Source: Oscheius dolichura (lineage: Eukaryota; Nematoda; Chromadorea; Rhabditida; Rhabditidae). From it: a DNA stretch of 64,000 nucleotides. The stretch covers positions 5,814,001-5,878,000 of the forward strand of contig OW051494.1 in assembly GCA_932521035.1 (NCBI GenBank), read 5' to 3'. The stretch's first letter is position 1. Every line of letters begins with the position of its first letter. Below, piece after piece: positions 1-10,358 of this stretch. A model generated the notes under the pieces. The model saw only the letters and a list, made by a program, of their open reading frames with translations, had not been told where the DNA came from and made no database searches. The translations under genes were made by a program, and so were the position numbers.

Positions 1-238
1 CGAGCCGGGGACGGGAAACAAGGGGAATATCTAAAATTTAGGAAGTTCAGAGGGAAAAAAGAAGAAAATCCGGAGAGATGACCACTGCGTAGGGCAGACA
101 AACAAATTGGGCGTCGATTGTGACAGCCTCTCGCCTCTCGATCAGGCGCAACCGGTCTGGCTCTCTCCGGAACCAGAGCTCGGGCCGCGAGGCCAGGCAG
201 CCAACTCCAACTTTAAGCACAAATATTTATTGCAGATA

Positions 239-2169
239 TCACAAGCTCGTGTCTTCCCTCCTCTCCAGGTGGTTGTTGTTGTGGAGGCCGGCCAGCGACA
301 CCTTCGGCGACGTCGTCTCCACCACCCTGAACCCTCTCGTTGCCCGGAGGCGGTCCTCCCGCCCACCCGAATCTTTTCCTCTTCGACTGTCTCTCTCCCT
401 CTGACACCTTCATAAAGTTGTCCACAATGATGGTGATGGGAAGAGCAAGTACAAGTACTCCCGTTGAAATACAACATGTGGCAACCAACTTTCCCCCTGC
501 AATATGATTATTCAAGGGGCAGAGGGCACTTCGGGCTAGGCGGCGGTAGCTCGTGCCATGCGTCCCCTAATTAAAAAAAATAAAGGAAAGAGGAGAAATG
601 CTTACATACTGTAATAGGGACAACGTCACCGTAGCCGACCGTGGTCATCGAAAATATTTGTTATATTTTTAAAAAAGAAACAAAACCGTGACGAGGGTGT
701 ACCACGAAGCGGCGGGGATCGAGTAGAACTGGGAGCCGGGCTCGTCCTTCTCGAGGAAATAGATGAGGGTTGAGAAGAAGATGACCCCAGTTCCGACTAC
801 CATGGCCATCATTCCCAGCTGTCTAAAGGAGGCCTAAAACATCTTCTACTGGAACAGTCTCCCTCATCACCTTCAAAGTCTTCCCGAACATTTGGAGACC
901 GGAACTGTACCTTCCAAGTTTTAAGACTCGGACGACCCGTAGCACCCTAATTCAAATAAAGAATAATGGGTCTTCCTGCTCAAAAACCTTAGGATCCTGA
1001 TGACCAAAAAGGCTCCTTTTAGGTCGCGCAGCTGGTCCGTACTGATGCCACAGACGAAGAGGAGCACCTCGATGACGAAGGGGATGATGGAGAGGAGGTC
1101 GATGATGTTGAGCAGCTCGAAGAAGGTCTTCTTCCGGTGGGGAGTGACCAACATCTTCAGGAAGTCTACAACGGGGGTCAAGGAGTAGAGGGGGCCATAC
1201 TCACATTCCATGGCAAACCAGACGATGCACAGATATTCCACGTAGCCGAAGTAGCGATGCGGTTCCATCTCCACGTGATCCCCTGCAGAGGCATTCTTCG
1301 TTTTTTGGGCGGGAACCTGTAGCTCAGGGACTGAGCCAGCCACCAATCCGATGATCGACACGCATACAAAAAAGACGGACAAAATGGCGAAGCCATTGGC
1401 GTAGGTGGAGCTGCCCGGCTCTTCCAGGAGATCCCAGGCTGTCCGTCGCAACCGCCCACAACAGAGATTCTTGAAGAGATTCGGCCTCTCCGAGTAGGAT
1501 GCGGCATCCTCCGGAGCCTCGTCCTCTGGTTGATCATAGCAACAACACTGCGCGAGCATCGGCTCGATGGGAATCTGCCAGAAGTGAAGTTCGTCGAGGA
1601 TGTCCTGGGGACAGAGGTGGCTCGGCTGGTGGATGTATCCTGTTGAATGAAAAGAAGAAGCGACGGGAGACCCCACCTGTGATATAGAACTGGTATATGA
1701 CATGGAATAGGACGGATGTCCTCTCGTAGAAATACTCGTCGTTGAAGAAGGACGCCTCCGGGTCCGGGAGACCTTCCACCAGGCGAAGGAGACGGCCGAC
1801 TCTCCTCTTTATAATCTGGGCAATGTCTAGGATAAAGAGACAAGTGAGGAAATACTGTGGCCGTCCGGAGGATGAACCGCTGGCCCCCGACGTTTAGCCG
1901 AATTAGCTCGCTCGTGGACGTGATTTCTTGTTTTTGCTCGTCTTCTGCGAGGGAAGCCAACAAGGGCACGTGGTCCGGCCGTCCTCTGAAAAGTCTCTAT
2001 TAGGGCCGGCTACAGAGTCTCAATTATTCTCAAAGCACCTGTTCCCCCGGACCACGTTGGCCAGTCTGTTCTCTGGGTTGATCCGAAACGGCCGAGGCTG
2101 ACGGTGGCGGTTGAGCCGGGCTATACCGTGGGAGGCGGCTAGAATGGACCCTTGGAGTGCCGTGTTCAT
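239..2169 (-). CDS. Voltage-gated potassium channel alpha subunit (Kv family)
   Basis: Forms a K+-selective voltage-gated pore in excitable-cell membranes. After splicing: a short N-terminus starting at ATG 2169, a T1 domain (LIRLNVGGQRF, then EYFYERTSVLF and ITG-YIHQPSHL), S1 ending in PELQ, S3 (ELLNIIDLLSIIPF), an S4 with Arg/Lys every third residue (RILRVLRVVRVLKLGR), S5, the selectivity filter TMTTVGYGD and S6 with VLVLALP. At least eight introns, mostly 36-43 nt. A 40-nt intron near 360-320 shifts frame and gives a C-terminus ending EDTSL, a class-I PDZ ligand pattern, with AATAAA just beyond the stop; reading straight through would put that signal inside the CDS. S1 and T1 resemble Kv2/Shab or nematode kvs channels while the pore helix resembles Kv4, so the subfamily is open. 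The exon just after the filter could not be fixed with certainty. One pore intron lacks an AG acceptor (see findings). Confidence 0.9.
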
Positions 2170-2968
2170 TCCTGGAGGAGGGCAATCTATTGGGAGGAGG
2201 AGGGGAGGAGAGGGGACACCTTAGGCAGAGAGGGGCGAAAGTCGAGGAAGCGAAGGTGTGGCGCTGTGTAATGCACATATCGGGTGATTAGGGGATAATC
2301 TACGTGTGGCGGCGGATATTTTGATTCGAAGGAGAAGGAGACGGATAAACATAGCCAGCTGCAGCTCTTTCTTTCTTCGAGACATAACCATAGCAACCTC
2401 GCCGGGGAGACTCGCCTCCCCTTGACTTTCCCTTCCCTTCCCTTCCCCAAGTCTCAAAACTTACATTCCGGAGTAGTGGAACTGGGTGCCGGGACGAGTC
2501 GAGCGGGGTCCCTTCTCCTCCGATTGGCGCCTCTTCTTGATCTGATCCGAACGAACCGAGTGGTGGCTGAAAGCTCTCATTGTCTTCTTTGGTTTCCTTT
2601 TTTTTGTGGAGAGGGCGGCCTGGCCGATCCCTCTTTTTGGAAAGACCTCTTAATGTATGGATGATGAGGGCACAATCCCTCTCTGGAACGGGATCTTTGA
2701 ACAGGAGAGGCAGACGATCTCCTCCAGTTGGTTCCTCTCTAGTCTCCCTAGCTGCCACTACAGGATCGGCAGTGTCTCCTAGTCGTCTTCTCCCGATCCA
2801 CCCAGCTAGTCCTGTTTAAACGAGGAATTAGAAAAGGCGCTACCTCATGGTGTGGGGAGTCGTCCGAATGGCTCGGCCCAGTCATCTCGGATGCATGCGA
2901 GAACACTCGACCATGTCCATCGCATTTTCAATGAACAGATCTTTTATCAACTCTTTTTCTGGAGATAT
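2170..2968. other. Intergenic, upstream region of the Kv gene
   Basis: No recognisable gene. An open frame of 152 codons on the minus strand (2300-2758) starts with GTG, is Pro/Arg/Ser-rich and resembles no family I know; it may be 5' leader or upstream exon sequence of the Kv gene, or chance. Several polypurine/polypyrimidine tracts are present. Confidence 0.4.
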
Positions 2969-3442
2969 TTATTGTTTCTTGAAGGGGTAGGGTCTCATGG
3001 GGAAGGAGGATCTCTCGTAGGGGTAGGAGGAGTAGTCGTTGCCCAACATCGGGTAGGAGGACCCGCCGTATCTCGGGGGATAAGACGACATCATACGGCC
3101 GTCGGAAGCGCCGTACGTCGGGAGGCCGTTCCCATAACCACGATAATAATCCCCGAAGCCGTGGTTGACAGTGGCCACAGAAGGGGCTGAAAGCATTTGT
3201 AAGAGAGGAGAGAGACTCACTTGAATACGAGGAGAAGGTGCCCTGGGTGTAGTAGGACGGGAGGAAGCTTGAGCCTTGGGAGGTGGTGTCTGAAGAGATT
3301 GTCACGTGGGAAGGGGGATAGGGAGGGTACAGTATTCTGGTCGACTGGGGAGGATGTAGTCCCCGAAGCGATTGTAGTAGCCGTTGTAGGAGCCGTAGGG
3401 ATAGGCCATGGCTAGGGGAAAGAGGAAGAGGAAGAGGAACAT
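2969..3442 (-). CDS. Small secreted Tyr/Gly/Ser-rich protein
   Basis: Three exons with GT-AG introns at about 3266-3306 and 3196-3229 encode a protein of roughly 130 residues. The N-terminus (MFLFLFLFPLAMA) is a signal peptide. The mature part is rich in Tyr, Gly, Ser and Pro, with repeats such as YGSYNGYYNRFGDY, GDYYRGYGNG and SSYPPRYGGSSYP. Such composition is typical of structural matrix, cuticle or eggshell proteins, where tyrosines can be cross-linked; that role is inference. The start follows a CCCCTAG acceptor-like site by four bases. AATAAA overlaps the TAA stop. No named family was recognised. Confidence 0.7.
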
Positions 3443-3498
3443 CTCTCTAGGGGAAACTGTTTATTACGGAGAAAAGGGGAAAAGAGAAGGGAGAAAAG

Positions 3499-5256
3499 TC
3501 ATATCAGAGAGAGAGAGCGGGTGACCGAATTTGCATGGCCCGGATTGAAAGAGAAGTTGCCCGTTGTGTCAGTCAGACCCGTGAGACGGCGAACACACTG
3601 TCGACGGCTGGCGTCGATCCTCTCGCGGTCATTGAAAGTCTGTGGTTCTGAAGGGGCCTTGAGTATTCCAAGGCGGGAGGGAACAACCTCGGTGGAGAGG
3701 GTGTACGTCGAGAGACGGTGTCTCTTTCGTCGGAAGAGGAGACGTCGAAGGGTCGAGTCGAAAGCCTGGAACTGGCAATCCTCTGGGGATAGCGGATTCA
3801 CCCACGACGTCGATCACTGGGTCGAATGCCATCCGAAGGAACCAGCCGAAACTCGAAAGGGCACTCAATGCTGAATACCTCCAAAACGGTTTATACCCAC
3901 AGTTTTCCTAAGGAGGAGACTATGTCTACCCATAAACAAAAAAGTACCATATCCCTGTTCTTGGCACTGTCTTTACAGTATTTTGTGAGGGGGATCGAGG
4001 TGAAATAGGTGGTGGCCATGAGGCCGACTGTGATCGCGAAAAGGCCCAGATGCATTCCCAAGCGGAGGAGAGCATTGGCCCCATTCCTGCTGGTCTGCCG
4101 GGTACAAAGGGCACGGGCCACCTAAACGAGATTTGAGAGAACTTACTAGAGGACTTTTGTTATAAAAGCCGTGTTAGTTTATGAGACGAGAAGGGATACG
4201 ATTTGAATGGGCGTCGTAAATAAAGCATTGAGCAATTTTGTAGATGCTACTGGCCGGTGATTAGCGTAAGTTTACGGGTAAAGGAATTTTGCTCTTTCGA
4301 ATGGCACCACTCTTGTCTGATGAACTTGGGAAGAAGGAATTCCTTTGTTATGGATAGGCACTGTACCAAGATGTAGCTGCAAGTTGTCAGGAGGATGAGA
4401 AAGGAGGGGATGGCCAGGGAGATGACAGCGAGGAGGAGCGGCTGCTGCCTCGAGAGATTGCTGCACAGGTCAGAATGCCAATAGGATATCTTAATTCAGA
4501 ATGTGTTAAATCACGAGGGGACGATGTCTTAAATGGATGGGTTAACGGGCCCTCGCTCCCGAAATAGGGCACCCACCTCGCCGTAGTAGCCGTGTAACAT
4601 CAAATAAATCATTCCATTTGAGTCAAAAGACGCGCTGAATCCTCGCATAAAGGCGTAGATGACAGCCAGTGACACGAGTAAAAGCAGCCACGAGATCAGG
4701 ATGCTCCCGTACACTTGACGGATGGTCAGCCGGGTCTAGGGTCGTCTAATTATAGCCGGAGGGGAAATACCTTGTAGACGATCGGGTTACGAACGGCATA
4801 GACAGTCAGGAAGGCCACTCCGGTGTAACTAAAACGGATAAATGCCGGATGGAGAGGCACCTGGCGGCAACATTCCAAAAGTCGAGGGAGATGGACATCT
4901 GCAGGGGGAGAGGATGGAGGATGGCATCTTTGGTGGTGCAGCCGAGGTGGGGGTCACCTAGACAGGGAGTGGCCAGGGAGATACCCAGGTAGAAGAGGGT
5001 GACCAGGGCGGTGAGGATGTCGGCCACGGTCCGGTTGAGGACGAAGAGGAAGCGCTTGGTGGGCATCTCGCTGTATCGACATCCCCGGATGACGAAGACG
5101 AAGAAGGCCAAGTTGACTGCAAAGTGTTTGATTTCATTTCTAATTAAGGACGAGCAACTGACCGACGAGGGCGAGGAGGGCGAGCAAGATGAGCCCATGC
5201 CGCTGGTAGGACAGGAGCAGGGAGATGAGGTCATAGTGAATGGTGTCCTCACACAT
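3499..5256 (-). CDS. Class A (rhodopsin-like) GPCR
   Basis: Seven-transmembrane receptor for an unknown ligand at the cell surface. Exons in order: N-terminus and TM1 (HGLILLALLALV then VNLAFFVFVIRG), TM2 (FLFVLNRTVADILTALVTLFY, with the conserved D), TM3, TM4 (SILISWLLLLVSLAVIYAF), TM5 (LLLAVISLAIPSFLILLTTC), TM6 (LGLFAITVGLMATTYF), TM7 (FLRMAFDPVIDVV) and a basic helix-8-like tail (FQAFDSTLRRLLFRRKR). The DRY region reads AVRNPIVYK, keeping the Arg but not the acidic residue, and NPxxY is replaced by DPVID. It resembles the divergent class-A receptors expanded in nematodes. The start at 5256 gives a short extracellular N-terminus without a signal peptide. The exon junctions around TM6-TM7 and a 19-nt tail intron are inferred. 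AATAAA follows near 3458. Confidence 0.8.
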
Positions 5257-5499
5257 GGCCTGAGCGGGTTCTAGGGAATCTCTAAAACGACGCCAATCAA
5301 AGGACTAATGAGGACGGCCGATGGAAAAAAGTTAATGAGCTAGAGGGCACAGGAAACATGGAAACCCTGCCCCAAACGGCCACGAGCAGCAGGAAAGACC
5401 GGGGAGGAGCCGCTCCCTTTTGATTAGCACAATCCCCCCGAATGAACCCGGGTCTGACGAAGTTTATTAAAAAATTAAGATGTTCTCGGATTGGCTCGA

Positions 5500-8400
5500 T
5501 TAGTCGACGAGCATCGACGCGGTCCCCTTACAGCGATGTTCGGGACAAGTGCAGTTCGAGAGGTTCTCCTTCGGGTACACCCGGTGGGTAGACGAGCTGT
5601 ACTGCTCGCGGAGGGTCCTCATCCGGTAGACGAGAGAGTGGTTGTCCGTATCGTCCCCGGCACACCTCGGCCTTCGATGTGCCTCAGAAAGAGATTCCAG
5701 AACTGCTGTCCATCTAAACTTTTCTTTCTTTTTCTGGATAGAGGCAGACATACACATCGAGGGGGCAGCCGGAGGGGCAGGCCAATCCCCTGTCGGGCAA
5801 GCGGAGACATCGTTGGATTTCTTCCAGTGACCGCTGATAGTGGGGAGTCGCGCCGATTGTCAGGCATTCCCACATAAAAACACCCAGCATCCTGGACCTG
5901 TTCATAAAGGAGAAGAAGTAGGAGTCTTACCAGATATCGCCTTCCATCGTTTGTCTTGGTGTTCCGTGATGGGCCAAAATGATCTCGGGAGGCAGCCAGG
6001 CGAGAGGCCGTGCCCCTTCGGGTAATCCAAAGTCGCCCAGCTTGACCCTGGCCCTGAATGTATCCGTTCCCCGTGGCCATCCTCCTCCCTACCCCCTGAC
6101 AAGGTGGACTCGTGAAGCGAGACCTACACCGTTCGATAGAGCGTCAAAAGTTATAATAGAAACCGTTTTCCATTTCTGCGAAACCCCTCATGGTACGGTC
6201 ACCCGCGCCGTCGTATTTTGTGTGTTAAATTTGTCAAAACTGATTTTCGCCGTCGTATACTAGAGATTGCAGAGAGACAACTGTAGCGAAGTGGTCGAGT
6301 GGATAGCAGCAGCAAGAGGTTCCAGTCATATTCGAGCATCACAAAGAGGGTATCATTTCGTTACCGGGACAACCTATTCCATCTTCGATAGTGATCAGTT
6401 TGGGACTCGAGAAAAGGAGGAAAGAAGTGTGACTCGAGCTACGAAGACAAACCATCTCTATTACCAATATTATACTGCCGAATTAGTTATACTGCCGAAT
6501 TATATCGAAGAACAGACACCTTACCCAGAAGAATACAAAGAAATTTTGCTCATGGTTATGTCGCATAAATGCTGCATTTCTTTTGGTAAGCGTTTAGCGC
6601 AGTCCGCTCCCTTTTAACAAAATAGTCTGCTCTCGCTCAAACTCATAGCCAAAATGTTCTCGACCTTTTATTCTGATCGAACACCAGTGCTGAAGCAATC
6701 AAACTCTTGCTGGATATCAGTTGGCAACTGTTATTCATCAAAACTCGTTTTTCCCGTGAAAATAAAAAAAGCAAAAGACTATTTCTCCAACGGAGACCCG
6801 AACCCCACCAGAAAAAAAACAATTTTGTAAACGAGTGCGTTATCCACTCGACCACTTCGCTACAGTTGTCTCTCTGCAATCTCTAGTATACGACGGCAAA
6901 AATCAGTTTTGACAAATTTAACACACAAAATACGACGGCGCGGGTGACCGTACCATGAGGGGTTTCGCAGAAATGGAAAACGGTTTCTATTATAACTTTT
7001 GACGCTCTATCGAACGGTGTAGGTCTCGCTTCACGAGTCCACGGTAAACTAAAAAGGTTCCCTTGTGAGGTCCTTCCTGTACAGGAGCACATTCCTCGCG
7101 GCGATGTCCCCGTGGACGATCTCTCGACCGTAGGAATCCAACGTCTCGTGGATCTGTTTCACCGCCGTCGTCACCTGGTAGATGACATCGAGGATGTCTC
7201 TGAGGAGGATGACCGGCCGGTCGTGTTCGTCCTCCACCGCCTGATTAACAGTTTCTGTCGGTATATACTCCCCTACCCGGATAAAGTTTCTAAAGTAATT
7301 TTGAAGGGATCCGCCGGGAAGCCATTCCAGGGCGAGAACAGGTCTCGAGGGCAGTCCGGTGACCGCTAAGATTGTGACAATGTGCGGGTGTTCGTGGCGA
7401 GATAACCGAGACAGCCTACTCGCCTCTTCCAGGAGACGGACGGCACTCGACGGAATCGGGACAGAGACCTGTAAATGTCACTTGGCCGAATCCTCCCCTA
7501 CCTACCTTGACAGCGACGGGTACCTTCCGTTTGAATCGGCCCCTCGAATTTGGCAGGGCGTATCCCTTGAAGACGAATCCGTCTACTCCCTTGCCCAGTG
7601 GCTCATCTCCCGTTTCTATGCTCAACTCGTCGACGATCAAATGGCTGACATCTGAACCGGGCAATGTTCGTGGCGGGAGGGCAGACCTTGGGTTAATCGA
7701 TCGAGTTTCTCCTGATGAATAAAAGACGAATCCGGTGTTGGGGAGAGAAAGCGACGATCCTCTAAATATGAAGTGAAATAGGGGAGAATTGAAGACTAAC
7801 TGGAGAACCAAATTAGGAAAACAATGTAGAGGATCGTGAGAATTGTACAGGCGAACCAAAACGACACGGGCAGCTGGACGGGCACTTGGGTGATCATCGG
7901 ACAGAACTGGTCGTCTATTTTTATGTCACTGGTGTTTTACCATGTCTTTCCTCGGAATAAAGAAGATGGTATCCCCCATTCCCATATACTCTAACTACAG
8001 ATAGAAAAGTCCAATTATATTCAGGTTTATTATAATAACAAGAAGAAGATTGGCGCATCTGGAACAGGAAGTTTATCAAGCTGTTCAAGGCACAGCCGGT
8101 GGTCGTGGTGCCGGGGATGAGGAGTGGAGAGGGGCACATTGGAATGTGGCTAAAGTTAATAGGGTACAGTCCGTTGCATAATTATAGGGACACTTGAATT
8201 TTTCATATTACTCTTGTTTCATGAGGAAAAGGCCGGTCGACGCTGTCACCATTCGATTCCCCATCCCTCCAATTTTGGGCGGTTAATTTTCAACTTCGTC
8301 GGAAGTTATTCATAAGCGATACCTCTCAAGTGCAAGATTTCTACGATGCTGTCAAAATATTCAGCACGACGTGCTCAGTCTGCTCGTCTGCCCAGTTTTC

Positions 8401-8940
8401 GCAGATCTCACCACATCCGCCTACAATCGAGCCGAAATCCTCCTCGACAACGAAATGGGATCAAAATGAGGTTCTCGGAAACATCGTTCCCGGCCACTTT
8501 CTTCGGAAATTTTTTGTTGGCTATGCCGAACTGGTGGGTATAAGTACTCCCTTGGTTTTTACCGCTCTGATTTCCCTCATAAACTGGTGCTTTGAGGGTG
8601 TTCCTATAATTATGTAACAGTTGACTTTTACCCATTTTTATGAAAATGACGATAACACGGCACGGCATCGAGGAAATTTTTCCAACTTTGGCTTTCGGGG
8701 TGATTAACGACGGCGGATTGAATGGTTGCAACATCAACCGCACGTTCCCTCAAAAAAGCAGAGAAAGGCCAAATTTTTGAGTGTCCCTATAATTATGCAA
8801 CGGACTGTAGAATAGGTGTACCTTGAGAGAGAGATGAGCCTGACCGAATCGGTTCAGTAGAAAGTCCGGAGTCGAGACATCCTCCTCGAAAATGTCTGGT
8901 CTGGTCTTTGGGGGCCGGTGGTGAAAATTTCAGGCCAACT
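5500..8940 (-). CDS. Receptor tyrosine kinase, family not identified (5' end not resolved)
   Basis: Single-pass receptor kinase. Ectodomain exons (about 8820-8935 and 7940-8139) contain Cys and potential N-glycosylation sites. A TM segment at about 7800-7880 (SFWFACTILTILYIVFLIW) precedes the kinase domain: Gly-loop GKGVDGFVFKG, beta-3 VAVK, HPHIV, hinge LALEWLPGGSL, catalytic loop VHGDIAARN, DFG (LGDFGLPEG), P+1 LAWLPPE, FMWECLTIGATPHY and a terminal HRRP-type motif. The catalytic Asp and Lys are kept, but HRD reads HGD. The tail ends NCTCPEHRCKGTASMLVD. Introns are short (one of 26 nt at 7915-7940) except two expanded by transposons at 6104-7042 and 8167-8807. The splice donor before the 6104-7042 insertion could not be placed in frame. 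The first exon was not found; the start lies upstream of about 8900. It could be a nematode-type orphan RTK. Confidence 0.75.
6104..7042. mobile_element. Foldback (long-TIR) element 1 with tRNA-like module
   Basis: A 939-bp palindromic element whose two arms, 6104-6305 and 6841-7042, are each 202 bp and differ at one position, so the insertion is recent or the arms have been homogenised. The arms begin GTGGACTCGTGAAGCG and end inside a tRNA-like sequence (GTAGCGAAGTGGTCGAGTGGATA). The centre (6306-6840) has no transposase motif; an ORF runs through the left arm and centre but is unlike known proteins. No clear target-site duplication is visible: the flanks are GACAAG on the left and GGTAAAC on the right. 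It lies in an intron of the receptor kinase, between the catalytic-loop and DFG exons. The class (non-autonomous foldback, SINE pair or other) is undetermined. Confidence 0.85.
6775..6866 (-). other. tRNA-like sequence with Pol III A/B boxes (element 1)
   Basis: On the minus strand the right arm reads from GTAGCGAAG into TGGTCGAGTGGA, a good A box of the Ser/Leu tRNA type. About 50 nt further on comes GGTTCGGGTCTCC, close to the B-box consensus. T-stem and acceptor pairing is poor, so this is a tRNA-derived relic or promoter module and not a working tRNA. The left arm keeps only the 5' part through the A box and then diverges. Confidence 0.55.
8167..8807. mobile_element. Tc1/mariner-type non-autonomous element (MITE-like)
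   Basis: A 641-bp element with perfect 28-bp terminal inverted repeats beginning CAGTCCGTTGCATAATTATA, flanked on both sides by TA, the Tc1/mariner target duplication. A third, imperfect copy of the terminal motif is internal (8598-8623). Open frames on both strands (8330-8617 plus, 8408-8743 minus) carry no DDE/D signature, so the element looks non-autonomous. It lies between ectodomain exons of the receptor kinase. Confidence 0.85.
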
Positions 8941-9269
8941 TGTTTGTCTGGCCAGCCAACACAACCATTCACCGCTGCACAAGTGTTTTGAAAGATCGGA
9001 ATTCAATTAAAGATTGCAACAAACATCTTAGCTCAACAATTCATTATTCACATGAGAATCTTTAGATAAAACAATACCAAAGCACAACAACAATAATTAC
9101 ACTGATCAGGAAAGTTGTTATCGTCATTGTGTATGGATAAAACTTCAATTAAATATGTATAAAACTACTAAGGGCAAATCCCGTGCGCTGGATATATACT
9201 AGACAATCTAGAAATAGCAGGCGGCCCTGCCGCTTGTAACTGTACATAGGACACATATGCGAATTAATA
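8941..9269. other. AT-rich spacer, 3' flank of the cyclin gene
   Basis: AT-rich sequence between the presumed 5' end of the receptor kinase and the stop codon of the cyclin gene. It probably holds the cyclin 3' UTR and the kinase promoter or first exon. No further feature was seen. Confidence 0.3.
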
Positions 9270-10358
9270 TTAACATGAGGTGGGCTGTGGTTGAGGTGAT
9301 GTAAGATCAGCCGTAGAATGAGGGGTGACAGAAGGAGTGCTAAACGAGCAGCGAGGTGACGTAGTATCCATCGGTATGGGGGGAATATGGTCTTCATCTT
9401 CAGAAGAAAGAATACCATAAGAGGAAAACCGAGGAAGCAGAGATGGATGCCAAAAGGAAGATATGTGTTCACGGCAACGAACCAATTCAGAGATATCGAT
9501 CTGAAAAAAAAATAAATCACCATCGGAAAGGCACATACATTCAATGACTTCAAGAGATGATGACTAGAATGAACCCAGTTCCGACGACTTCCTTCCAGAA
9601 GTAATGAAACTACAGACAAGGCTATAGTGGAAGGCCGAAATGCAGAAATGAGCCGCCAGTTGCAAATGATGTGTTCAATATGCGTACTGAATTTAAGAAT
9701 ATCTGGGATTACAGTAAAAATCAATACCGAAGTGGTGCAATGAGATAGGTTGCTCCCAATGGAGAAAGAATTGCATCTAAGAAACGTGATACAGTGGGTA
9801 GCTGAACATCCCATTGCAAAAGTACTAAAATTTTCGTAAATAAAAACATAAAGATAATAACAAACCAAGTATGCGTAATTCCATCCGTTTAATTTCTGAA
9901 GTTGAATATCCCAAACGTAGACGTTTAAGAAAATTGCTTGTATTCTCATCATAATCTTCCCAGAGTTTTTTGGCAATATGAAGACATGCAGCAGCTACAC
10001 AATTGATGTATCTATAATGTATTGTTTATTGATAGAATCAATACATATAGCATATACAAGGAAAGTAAATAAATACCTTGGATTAACCCGTGTTGAGCAG
10101 ACAACCTTGTCCATAATCGCTATGGCTGTAGTTGAACTGTCCATATCTAAACCTAATCGACGTGCGGCACTGCATATCCAAGCAGCCTCTCTGTCCCTAT
10201 CCTCCCATCCAATTACACAATGCCCCTAAAAAGCAGTGTATTGTGTAAACCCTTTCTTTTATCGTTACCTGAGCAAGGCGAGCCGGCAGCGAACAGACGG
10301 TGTTTTCTCGACGAAGCAGAAGTTTGGCAAATTCTGCTGAAGATCCTCCATTTTCCAT
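9270..10358 (-). CDS. Cyclin-box protein (D/G/I/J-type cyclin-like)
   Basis: Regulatory subunit of a cyclin-dependent kinase by family inference. After splicing, the N-terminus (MENGGSSAEFAKLLLRREN) is followed by a cyclin box: GWEDREAAWICSAARRLGLD, TTAIAIMDKVV, YINCVAAACLHIAKKLWEDYDE, a MELRILVLLQWDVQLPT helix (the equivalent of the ExxxLxxLxWxxxxPTxxxFL signature) and SRFLDAIL. A second helical repeat follows (FRPSTIALSVVSLLLEG) and then an acidic Ser/Pro-rich tail (SSYGILSSEDEDHIPP) that could be a degron. Introns of 37-65 nt are visible at about 10227, 10014, 9828, 9691 and 9503. ATG 10358 follows an acceptor (TATATTGCAG) by 23 bases. The exact cyclin class cannot be told from the sequence. 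Confidence 0.75.

Noticed and set aside
213-515. Kv C-terminus read straight to the stop at 213
   Set aside because: It would place AATAAA upstream of the stop; a normal 40-nt intron gives an earlier stop at 239 with the signal correctly downstream.
2300-2758. 152-codon minus-strand ORF as a gene
   Set aside because: Starts at GTG, low-complexity Arg/Pro/Ser, no motif or splice context; more likely leader sequence upstream of Kv.
8408-8743. 111-codon minus-strand ORF inside the Tc1-type element as a transposase
   Set aside because: No helix-turn-helix or DDE/D residues recognisable; too short; the element looks non-autonomous.
9149-9976. 275-codon minus-strand ORF as a single-exon gene
   Set aside because: It runs through cyclin introns in a wrong frame; the spliced cyclin explains the region better.
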